Positions 1 through 7,038 of a stretch of DNA of 64,000 nucleotides are shown one piece after another; positions within the stretch are counted from its first letter, which is position 1; every line of letters starts with the position of its first letter. The position numbers and the translations under genes were made by a program. The notes under the pieces are model-generated. The model was not told the origin of the DNA. It saw only the letters and a program-made list of their open reading frames with translations, and searched no databases. Source of the DNA: Myxococcales bacterium (lineage in GTDB: Bacteria > Myxococcota_A > Polyangia > Palsa-1104 > JAEUJZ01); NCBI GenBank assembly GCA_016794505.1, contig JAEUJZ010000067.1:1-64000 (forward strand), written 5' to 3'.

Positions 1-456
1 CCATCCGCGTGATTGGCGGTTTCAATCGGAGCGTCCGCCAACCGTTCCTGATCGCGGGAGCTAACCCCCAGAGGTAATGTCCGCCGCACCAAGCCTGCGA
101 CGTCGCACCAGAACAGCGCATGCTACCCTACGATTTTCCGCGACTCCTTGAGCCGCTCCACTGCCGGTGAATGAACCCTCTCTCGTCTGAACGAAAAAAG
201 TTCTGGACACGGACGGATCAAGGAAATTTTCTGCCCCGTCGAGAAGGCTTAATCGGCGGGGCGTAAGATCGGCCAGAAAGCCTGTGCGCGGCAGCACATC
301 TGTAGCCTCTGGGAAACCCTACCGCAGTTCAGGTGGGACCGCCTCGCTGGTGGTCTGTGTGGCCGATGAGCAGAGAACCTGAGACCCTCCCGACAGGGTC
401 ACGACATGCCGCCACATAGCCTCGCTACTACCGTTATGCCGATAATGTGCCCCTCT
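1..456. other. Left flank without a recognisable gene
   Basis: No convincing complete gene is visible. On the plus strand an open stretch from the window edge ends at a TAA at 75-77 and would encode about 24 residues, ending in ANPQR; it could be the tail of a gene lying to the left, but it is too short to judge. The rest has stops in all frames at short intervals and no clear hairpin or promoter. A 78-codon minus-strand open frame at 61-297 has no ribosome-binding site or recognisable motif and I do not call it. Confidence 0.4.
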
Positions 457-3138
457 CTATCCCTCAAACTCAGCCTCGTTCTGATTCTGTTCCTGCTTCA
501 ATTTCTGCGTGATGGTCTCAATACGCTCTTTCCCAATAGCCAGCAGGTACTTTTCGCTGGCCTCGTCGAGCAGGAAGCCGATGATGCGCCAGATGGGGGG
601 CGTTGGAAGGCGCGAATGCGGGCGGTCGATGAGGCGCCAGCGTGAGGCGAGGGCCGAGGCGTAGGCTTGTTCATCGACGGTCTGTTCAGGGTCGAGCTTG
701 CGGGCGCGGCGGCGCATGTTCCGGGCTTCCTGAATCGCGGCCCAGTCGTTTTCGACGCGCAGCTCGCGGCGCTTCAGCGCAATCAGCGGGTCGGTGACGG
801 CGTCGTAGTTGGCGGTCGTCGCGTGGGCGAGGTACTGGCCCGGCTCCATCAGGCGCAGCAGGCGTCGAGATAACAGGTCGCGCTCGTTGCTGACGCCGTC
901 GCGCTGCTGGCGCAGCGACTTCAGCTCACGCAACAGCGCCTGCTCTTGCTGCGCCGCCGTCCATGCTGGCGTACCGTCGCTGCCAAGTGCGGCCAATTCG
1001 ATCCGGCGCAGGGCCTCGCGCAGCTCCTCGTTCGCCGCCTCGACGCTCTGCCGCCGTTCGCGTTCAAGTTCCAGCGTCCGCTCGGCGGAGCCTACCATCG
1101 CCTTCGCTTCCTGGCTGACGCGCTCCTGCGTGCTGCTCAGCGCCTGAGCATGGTCGCGCTCGCGCATTTGTGCGAGCCGACGTGCATCCGCAACATGCCC
1201 CTTGTGCTCGTCGCGGCTGCGCTCCAGCTCCGCCTTCTCCGCGGCCCACTGTTTCCGCTCCTCCGCGATCGCGGCAAGTTCCTTTTTATACCCATCGACA
1301 GTCTGTCCATGCGCAACAAGCTGTGTCTGTAGTGCCGAGATCTCCGCCTGCTGTGTCTCTACCTTTGCTCGCAGCTCTGCGACGACACGCCCAAGCTCTG
1401 CCCGCTCGTTCTCCAGTTCCTGAATTCGCTGCTGAGCCTCCCTTTGTAGCTTCTCGATGGCATTCAGGAACCCCTTGGCGAGTTCCTCACTCTTCCTCCG
1501 TAGTTCTTGTTGTTTGGCCTCTCGTTCCTTTTTCTCTGCCGCCCATTCCTGTCGTTCCGTCGCAACCCCCGCAAGCTGTTTGCGCTGCTCATCGACCGTC
1601 TTCGCCTCCGCCGCGAGCTGCGTCTTCAGCGTCGAGATCTCCGCCTTCAAGGTCGCAATCTGCGTTTCCAGATCCCCGACGCTGCGCTGAAGCTCTGCCC
1701 GCTCTTTCTCTTGCGCTGCAATGCGCTGCTCGACCGCCTGCTGTTTCTTGTCGAAGGATGCCAGGATCTCCTTGGCCAGCTCTTCGCTCACCTTCCGCAG
1801 CTCTTGGTGCTTGGCCTCTCGTTCCTTTTTCTCAGTCACCAGCGCCGCGACCTGCTCCTTTTCCTCGGTCAGTGACTGCCGCAAGCGAACGATGGAGGCT
1901 TGTTCATCTTCCAGCTTGTTCTGCGCTTCACGCTCGGCGTTCGCCGCAAGTTTCGCCTTGGACTGCCACTGCACGGCCTCCTTTGCTAGCGCGGTGTGCT
2001 TCTCGGAAAGCGACTTGTGATCTTCACGCAGCGTCGATAACTGGCGATTCAGCCCATCGCGTTCTCGCTCGCGATCTGCGGCCACGTTGTTCGCGCGCTC
2101 ATTCTGTTTCCTAAGCTCCGCACACTCTGAATCCAGCTCTGAAACCCGGGCATTCAGAGTCTGGCGATCCTTGGCGTGGCTATCCATCAGCGACGAAAGC
2201 TTGCTGTTCAAATCTTGCCGTGCAGCGTCTTTATTCTGAAGTTCCTGATTCAGCGTCCGCAGTGCCGTCTTCTTGCCTTCGAGCTCGTCCTGTAGTTCGC
2301 GCCGTTCCTCCCCGCGCAGTCGTCGTGCTCGCTCCAGGTCATTGCTCAGCGAGGTGACCTGCTGTCGAAGATCCCTGATCACAGCGTCGCTAGCCGCGGC
2401 AGTAGCGTCCGATCGAGCCGATGCCCGCTCCGTCTGCGGCGCGCTGGATTCGTCATCACGCCACCGTCGCCTATTGCCCAGAACGGAACCGAGCAGCAAG
2501 CGTGGCCCATAGGATTCGCGCCGGACTTCATCACGCCGAGATGTCCAGCGTCGGTCGTGATCCTCCGCGCGCGGGGCGCGTGGTGGACCATCGTCCTGAC
2601 GAGGATCGCGATCGGCGTGCGGGGTCTCGCGGGGCGAAGCAGAGGACTCGTGCGGTTTCTTGGGCTCTGCCTTGGCCTCTTTTTCTGCCTCGGCAAGCTG
2701 CTTCTCTAGCTCGGTGACTTTCTGTTCGGCGGCCTGCGCTCGCTCCTGCGCTGCGGTCACGACATCGCCGCCCTGCGCTGCGCGCTCGCGCTCGCGGATT
2801 AGCTCGGCGCGAAGCTCAGCCTGCGCGTTCTGTTGGTGCGTCAGCTCCAGCGCCAGGGCTTCGGCAGCGGCTTCCAGCTTGGCGGCGTAGGCGCGCGTCT
2901 CGGCCAAGAGGCGCAGCGCCTCCGCCAAGGTCTTGGGCTTGCGCAGGCTGACCTTCCGCGGCAGCGGGACCGTGCCGCGCAGCCGATGGACGCGCTTGTG
3001 CCCGGGATGGCGCTGCGACCACTTGCGGCAGACGTCGGAACAGGTCCGCCGGTCGGTGCGGAGGATGATTGGAATGCGGACATCGCACACGCGGCAGTAA
3101 TAAACTCGCCGACGCGCGTCACGTTTTAGCCGGGACAT
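457..3138 (-). CDS. Large coiled-coil protein with N-terminal zinc-ribbon-like motif
   Basis: The 893-residue product starts with a basic segment containing two cysteine pairs (CRVC near residue 15 and CSDVC near residue 33), the layout of a small treble-clef or zinc ribbon like those in DNA- or RNA-binding leaders. From about residue 65 to 790 it is almost continuous heptad-like, charged coiled coil rich in Glu, Lys, Gln, Arg and Ala. Residues roughly 435-640 contain a repeated block of about 95-100 residues, marked by variants of KEREAK-x-QELR and EELAK. The last 100 residues are less charged and may fold separately. No ATPase motif (Walker A or B) is visible, so it is not an SMC or Rad50 protein. 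It could be a structural or filament-forming protein. It lies alone, with 250 bp to the next gene upstream. Function is unknown. Confidence 0.75.
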   Translation of the reverse strand: MSRLKRDARRRVYYCRVCDVRIPIILRTDRRTCSDVCRKWSQRHPGHKRVHRLRGTVPLPRKVSLRKPKTLAEALRLLAETRAYAAKLEAAAEALALELTHQQNAQAELRAELIRERERAAQGGDVVTAAQERAQAAEQKVTELEKQLAEAEKEAKAEPKKPHESSASPRETPHADRDPRQDDGPPRAPRAEDHDRRWTSRRDEVRRESYGPRLLLGSVLGNRRRWRDDESSAPQTERASARSDATAAASDAVIRDLRQQVTSLSNDLERARRLRGEERRELQDELEGKKTALRTLNQELQNKDAARQDLNSKLSSLMDSHAKDRQTLNARVSELDSECAELRKQNERANNVAADRERERDGLNRQLSTLREDHKSLSEKHTALAKEAVQWQSKAKLAANAEREAQNKLEDEQASIVRLRQSLTEEKEQVAALVTEKKEREAKHQELRKVSEELAKEILASFDKKQQAVEQRIAAQEKERAELQRSVGDLETQIATLKAEISTLKTQLAAEAKTVDEQRKQLAGVATERQEWAAEKKEREAKQQELRRKSEELAKGFLNAIEKLQREAQQRIQELENERAELGRVVAELRAKVETQQAEISALQTQLVAHGQTVDGYKKELAAIAEERKQWAAEKAELERSRDEHKGHVADARRLAQMRERDHAQALSSTQERVSQEAKAMVGSAERTLELERERRQSVEAANEELREALRRIELAALGSDGTPAWTAAQQEQALLRELKSLRQQRDGVSNERDLLSRRLLRLMEPGQYLAHATTANYDAVTDPLIALKRRELRVENDWAAIQEARNMRRRARKLDPEQTVDEQAYASALASRWRLIDRPHSRLPTPPIWRIIGFLLDEASEKYLLAIGKERIETITQKLKQEQNQNEAEFEG
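1210..1840 (-). repeat. Internal duplication in coiled-coil gene
   Basis: Two related blocks of close to 300 bp lie head to tail, and a partial third follows. Matching landmarks on the plus strand are the segment TTGGCCTCTCGTTCC at about 1811-1825 and again at about 1514-1528. The encoded blocks share KEREAK-x-QELR, EELAK and ERAEL motifs. This looks like unequal duplication within the coiled coil; boundaries are approximate. Confidence 0.6.
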
Positions 3139-3390
3139 GCGAACCCCCCGATCTCAAGATACAGCAAGGACTGGGAATAGCTGGGACACAGCGTGGACCC
3201 CGAGATAGCCCCCTGAATCCATTGGGATTTTTCCGCCCAGGGGTGAAATGGGGTCGGTTCCAGGTGGGACGGGGGGCGGCGCAGGTGGGGGCGGAGAGGC
3301 GGGGTGCGTGGGGGCGGGCGGCTGGCGGTTGGCGTTCGATCCGGCTTCAGCGCCCTGATACCCAGGATGCTGTGGACAGCGCCGCAGCGG

Positions 3391-3900
3391 TCAGCGGGCT
3401 TGGCCCGCGCGCTTCTTCCGCTCTTCCAGGGTCGCGATCAAGATGGGCACGGTCACGCGATCCTTGGGGCGGCCAGCCGCGGCCTTGACCGCGATCAGCG
3501 TTGGCAAGTCGAGCACACGCAAGCGCAGACCGCCGTGTGGGAACTCTTCGGTGTGCGGCAATAGCTCGTCGTAGCCGCGCGCTTCCGAGACCTCGCAGAG
3601 CACGTCGAGGCGCCCCATGCTGGTCTGCATGTTCAGGTGCCCGTGGCCGGAAAGGTCGCTCTCGCGCGGGGGCAGGCGACGCTGCGCGAAGTCGGGATGA
3701 AAGTACGCACCAAGCTGGCGCAGCACATCCAGCAGCTTGGCGATGTTCTCGGGTGTGCGGCGGTGGACGATGTCGAGATCCAGCGTCGTCACCGGAGCCC
3801 CATGCAGCACACCTGCCGCGCCGCCGATGACGATGAACTCGACACCAGACTGACTCAGGACTTCGAGCAGCTTGGTAATCTGCTCCGCTGGCACCGCCAT
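3391..3900 (-). CDS. Nucleotidyltransferase-fold protein (AbiEii-like), possible toxin half of a pair
   Basis: The 169-residue product has the signature of small nucleotidyltransferase-fold proteins: a GGAAGVLHG loop near residues 22-30 followed by a strand with DLDIV (residues 39-43), the expected metal-binding acidic pair. A conserved C-terminal lysine-containing helix (TLIAVKAAAGRPKD, about residues 134-147) is typical of AbiEii/DUF-type families of this fold. Its ATG directly follows the TAA of the upstream 68-residue gene with no spacer, so the two are translationally coupled. Such two-gene arrangements are common in toxin-antitoxin and abortive-infection loci. The fold assignment is fairly safe; the toxin role is inference from context. 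Confidence 0.65.
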   Translation of the reverse strand: MAVPAEQITKLLEVLSQSGVEFIVIGGAAGVLHGAPVTTLDLDIVHRRTPENIAKLLDVLRQLGAYFHPDFAQRRLPPRESDLSGHGHLNMQTSMGRLDVLCEVSEARGYDELLPHTEEFPHGGLRLRVLDLPTLIAVKAAAGRPKDRVTVPILIATLEERKKRAGQAR

Positions 3901-4107
3901 TTACGCCACGCTGCGCGCCGCCCGCAGGCTGGCCGCCATCGCGTCTAGCTCGTACGCTGTCTGCACCGCGCGATGCAGACGCTCCATCGGCGACAGTTCG
4001 AGCATGTTTCCGATCAAGCCGCGATCGACGTCAGCCACCGCGGCCAAGACGTCGGGATCGTGCTCGGCCAAGAAAGCCCGAACCTGCGCTATCGGATCGT
4101 CGCCCAT
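3901..4107 (-). CDS. Small acidic helical protein paired with the nucleotidyltransferase
   Basis: The 68-residue product is Ala/Asp-rich and predicted helical, with no recognised motif beyond a segment (LSPMERLHRAVQTAYELD) resembling helical partner proteins of nucleotidyltransferases. Its stop codon TAA is immediately followed by the ATG of the nucleotidyltransferase-fold gene. The arrangement suggests a small regulatory or antitoxin-like subunit made first. I see no helix-turn-helix. No strong Shine-Dalgarno sequence precedes the ATG at 4107, so the start is tentative. Confidence 0.5.
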   Translation of the reverse strand: MGDDPIAQVRAFLAEHDPDVLAAVADVDRGLIGNMLELSPMERLHRAVQTAYELDAMAASLRAARSVA

Positions 4108-4282
4108 GGGGCCAACCTGCCATGAATGGCCGACGGCGGCAACCGGGAAGGCTGGACACTGCGGGGCCAGTCTGCCGCCCCTGCCATTGTGCCGGGAACA
4201 GTCGGGTCAGCATGGCGACGACGGCAACCCACCCTTTTCAAGTCAGGGTGACAGCCCGCAATGCCTTCCGTAGAATCCGCAT

Positions 4283-5953
4283 ATGAAGGGCTCGTCTACG
4301 TCTGCCCAACCCAACCGCGCTAACCTGAGAAAGCTCCTCGTCGCAGTCCTGCCGATCGACTCCGACCTGGAGGCGTTCTGTCTGGACTACTTTCCAGACA
4401 CAAAGCAGAAGTTCTCCGGTGGCATGGATCGCACTCAGAAGCTGAATCTGTTGCTCGAGTCAGAGGACGCACAAGAGATCATCCAAGCACTGCAGAGACA
4501 AGAGCCCGAGCGATACAAGCGCAACGTGCAGCTGATCGCAGAATGGGAAGTGAAGCTAGGCGACCCAGCGAAACCTATTCCCGCTCGGGTTCAGCAAGAC
4601 GCCCCTCCCGTCGCAGCCACAACGCCTCGACAAGCGCAGAAGCCAGCGCCATCACCGACGCAGCCCTCCGCCGATGTTGTCATCATCACTGCGCTGAAAG
4701 AGGAATACGACGCTGCTCGGCTCGTGAACGAAGGCGCGCTGAATGACTGGACGGTGGACCTCAGTGTGATGGGCCGTGAGCTGGCGTCTCGCGACTACGC
4801 GATCACGAATGGAGCGGCGCTGCGCATCGCGATGACCTGGGTGACACGCATGCGCGGCGTCTCAGTGGCGGCGGTGGCTCCGACGCTGATCGACAAGCTG
4901 GGCGCGCGTTGCCTGGCCATGTGTGGGGTCTGCGCTGGGCGACGCGGCAAGGTGCAGCTAGGCGACGTGATCTTCGCCGAGTTGGTCTACAGCATCAACA
5001 TGGGGGCACTACAGATCGAGCGCGATGCGCAAGGAGTCGATCACCGTCGGTTCCAGGCTGATTCCCAGCCCTTCCCAATCGACGATGCACTCCTGCACCG
5101 CGCACAGGCGTTTCGGGTCGATGGGGCTGAATGGATCAGCGAACGACCGCTGACGCTAGAGGCGCAAGGCAACTGGGTCTTGGCGCAGCTTCTTGCTGGC
5201 AACGATCCGATGACGCATCTGGACTCTGCACAGCTCTGTCCGGACTGGAGTGATACGATCGAGCGACTGGAACAGCGAAAGCTGGCCAGCGTCGAGGGAG
5301 CACTGCTTCGAATCACCGAGCAAGGCAAGGCGCACATCAGCCGGCTGCTGTTCAAGAACCGCAACCAACTGCCTTGGACACGGGACTTTGCACTGCACAT
5401 CGCTCCCATGGCCACTGGCCCCGATGTCATGCGTGATCCAGGGCTTTTTGGAAAGCTCGCGGAGTCGATGCGAAAGGCACTTGGCGTCGATATGGAAGCA
5501 GCAGCCATTGGCCAGATTGGCCATATGCGCGGCCTGCCTTGGGTGGTGATGAAGGGCGTGATGGATCACGCGGATGACGACAAGGATGACCGCTTCAAGC
5601 CATTCGCGGCGCGGGCATCGGCGGAGTGTCTAATTCGGTTCTTGCGAGAAACCGCTCCCATCTGGCGTCCGGTATCGACGTCTGATTCTGGAAGATCTCC
5701 ACATGCCAGCTCGGGGCCGACGATGGCATCTGCTGCTACAAAACCCTCTCCCCCGGAAGAAGCGGTAGCAACGTCTTCTGTTCAGGCGATAGAACGCTCT
5801 GTATCAGCCTCTCAGACCAGCCCGATTCTGGCTGCGCCCTCTGGTGCAGCTTCAGACCATCGGCACGCATGTTTCGGATCTTGCGCAACACTTCCTGTTC
5901 ATCGGCCAGCGGCACCAACAACCGCCGTCCGCTCCCGTCGGTATCATGGCTGA
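4283..5953 (+). CDS. Predicted conflict protein: death-like effector-associated domain fused to a nucleoside-phosphorylase domain
   Basis: The 556-residue product has three parts. Residues about 10-95 form a small helical module with the motif FCLDYFPDTKQKF followed by GMDRTQKLNLLLE; this resembles the effector-associated (death-like) adaptor domains found at the ends of bacterial conflict proteins. A Pro/Ala/Gln linker follows. Residues about 129-460 form a PNP/MTA-SAH-nucleosidase-type domain: ADVVIITALKEEYDA at its start, CGVCAGRRGKVQLGDV in the middle, and the ribose-binding segment DMEAAAIGQ followed by WVVMKGVMDHADDDKDDRF near its end. In related multidomain proteins this domain is thought to sense or cleave a nucleotide signal. 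The last 70-75 residues are low-complexity Ser/Ala/Pro and run antisense to the recombinase gene, so the natural C-terminus may have been replaced. The acceptor partner carrying a matching adaptor domain is not in this window. Confidence 0.7.
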   Translation: MKGSSTSAQPNRANLRKLLVAVLPIDSDLEAFCLDYFPDTKQKFSGGMDRTQKLNLLLESEDAQEIIQALQRQEPERYKRNVQLIAEWEVKLGDPAKPIPARVQQDAPPVAATTPRQAQKPAPSPTQPSADVVIITALKEEYDAARLVNEGALNDWTVDLSVMGRELASRDYAITNGAALRIAMTWVTRMRGVSVAAVAPTLIDKLGARCLAMCGVCAGRRGKVQLGDVIFAELVYSINMGALQIERDAQGVDHRRFQADSQPFPIDDALLHRAQAFRVDGAEWISERPLTLEAQGNWVLAQLLAGNDPMTHLDSAQLCPDWSDTIERLEQRKLASVEGALLRITEQGKAHISRLLFKNRNQLPWTRDFALHIAPMATGPDVMRDPGLFGKLAESMRKALGVDMEAAAIGQIGHMRGLPWVVMKGVMDHADDDKDDRFKPFAARASAECLIRFLRETAPIWRPVSTSDSGRSPHASSGPTMASAATKPSPPEEAVATSSVQAIERSVSASQTSPILAAPSGAASDHRHACFGSCATLPVHRPAAPTTAVRSRRYHG

Positions 5954-6467
5954 ACTCGTAGCCATACGGCGCGGGGCCAAGCCGCACTCCCTGCTTCATC
6001 ATGTGCTGCAGCGCATCGCGCGTGCGCTCGGAGATCACTTCCCGCTCGAACTGGTTGTAGTTGGCGAGGTTCATCAGCACCATGCGTCCCGCTGCCGAGT
6101 GCGTGTTCACCATGCCGCACAGCGACAGCAGGTGATATCGCTCGTCGTTGAAGAAATCCTCGACGAGCGCGCAGACGTCACGCAGAGACCGAGAGAGCCT
6201 GTCGAGCTTGGCGACGAGGAGTGTGTTGGCGCGACCGCGCTTGATCAGCTGTAGCGCGGCCTGCAAACCTGGGCGCTCCAGCGTGCTGCCGGACATCCCC
6301 TCATCGGCTTTTATGTCGATGAGTTTAATCGCATGCAGCTTGCAATAGGTCCGCAGCCTATCGCGTTGTGCGTCCAGACTCACCCCCTCGGTGGCCTGCT
6401 CCTGTGTGCTTACTCGGACGTATCCGATGGCCGTTTTGGTGGTGTTTGTAGGGGCATGTGTTTTCAT
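5736..6467 (-). CDS. Serine recombinase (resolvase/invertase), C-terminally atypical
   Basis: The 243-residue product has a clear resolvase catalytic domain: YVRVST with the nucleophile Ser20, SLDAQRDRL, the KLDRLSRS motif and the NQFEREVISERTRDAL helix that leads to the DNA-binding region. GPAPYGYEF begins a 'Recombinase'-type linker. After about residue 190 the sequence loses the expected helix-turn-helix ending and instead runs into a short Leu/Pro-rich tail, overlapping the 3' end of the convergent phosphorylase-domain gene by 218 bp. The enzyme may therefore be truncated or newly ended. It sits at the right edge of the accessory island, directly next to a broken VCBS gene, and is the best candidate for having moved the island or part of it. 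Confidence 0.8.
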   Translation of the reverse strand: MKTHAPTNTTKTAIGYVRVSTQEQATEGVSLDAQRDRLRTYCKLHAIKLIDIKADEGMSGSTLERPGLQAALQLIKRGRANTLLVAKLDRLSRSLRDVCALVEDFFNDERYHLLSLCGMVNTHSAAGRMVLMNLANYNQFEREVISERTRDALQHMMKQGVRLGPAPYGYEFSHDTDGSGRRLLVPLADEQEVLRKIRNMRADGLKLHQRAQPESGWSERLIQSVLSPEQKTLLPLLPGERVL

Positions 6468-6481
6468 GCCGGGGTTAATAA

Positions 6482-6661
6482 GGTTATTTCAGGGACCTAA
6501 ACGGCGACGGCACCGTTGAGATCGTTGTGTCGTTGAAGGATGCGGTGGATCGCATGGAGAGTGTCAGCGTGTATACAGTGCCAGGCTCGGGCACCAACTG
6601 CTTGCCGTGGCCGACGGGTCGCGGCGACTGGTTGCGGACGGGCTGGGCGCGCAAGGGCTAG
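6482..6661 (+). pseudogene. 3' remnant of a VCBS/FG-GAP repeat surface protein
   Basis: Directly after a TAA at 6479-6481 an open frame of 59 codons ends at TAG 6659-6661 with no start codon in a sensible place. It encodes the calcium-loop motif DLNGDGTVEIVVSLKD, then VSVYTVPGSGTNCLPWP and TGRGDWLRTGW. This combination is characteristic of the C-terminal FG-GAP/VCBS repeat of large secreted proteins in myxobacteria-like genomes. The missing 5' part is not elsewhere in the window. The break lies 14 bp from the start codon of the recombinase gene, which suggests that insertion or recombination there destroyed the gene and marks the island boundary. Confidence 0.7.
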
Positions 6662-7038
6662 GGCAGCGCGTTGGGCTGGAACGCAGCGAAAGAAAAAAGG
6701 AACCAGCGAGCCGTCTCTGCGGACCACGGCTTGCACCGGGCCGTGTGTGTCCATTGCACCCGCGCAAGGCCGATCTGCTGCGCCGCAGACTGGGCAGCAT
6801 CGCGGCACACGCAGGCTGCGCTCGGCTCCCTTTTTAGGCAACACATAAACGGCCCGGCAAAGAACGCGAACCAGGGCAACGATACGACCGGCAGGAATGA
6901 TCTCTGTGACGATCGTCTGCAGCCTTCCGGGTCCCGACGGTACGCCCCTTCCTCTCGGCGCAGGCGCGACCGTGCGCATCATCTATGGATCAGACTCGCG
7001 ACCTCAGGCTGCACCAGCGATCGCAGTTCGGGGCGCAG
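6662..7038. other. Gap with one weak small open frame
   Basis: This stretch between the VCBS remnant and the S15 hydrolase gene holds no firm gene. An ATG at 6897 preceded by AGGA opens a 54-codon plus-strand frame ending at 7061, which reads GTPLPLGAGATVRIIYGS in the middle and has coding-like composition. It overlaps the 3' end of the opposite hydrolase gene and could be another gene fragment. A 161-codon minus-strand frame at 6497-6982 covers the remnant antisense and has no motif. Confidence 0.3.

Noticed and set aside
1279-1287. AAAAAGGA copies read as ribosome-binding sites
   Set aside because: They occur in both orientations inside genes and almost never lie before a start codon.
6497-6982. 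161-codon minus-strand open frame
   Set aside because: It is antisense to the VCBS remnant, has no ribosome-binding site and shows Arg/Pro/Ala composition typical of shadow frames.
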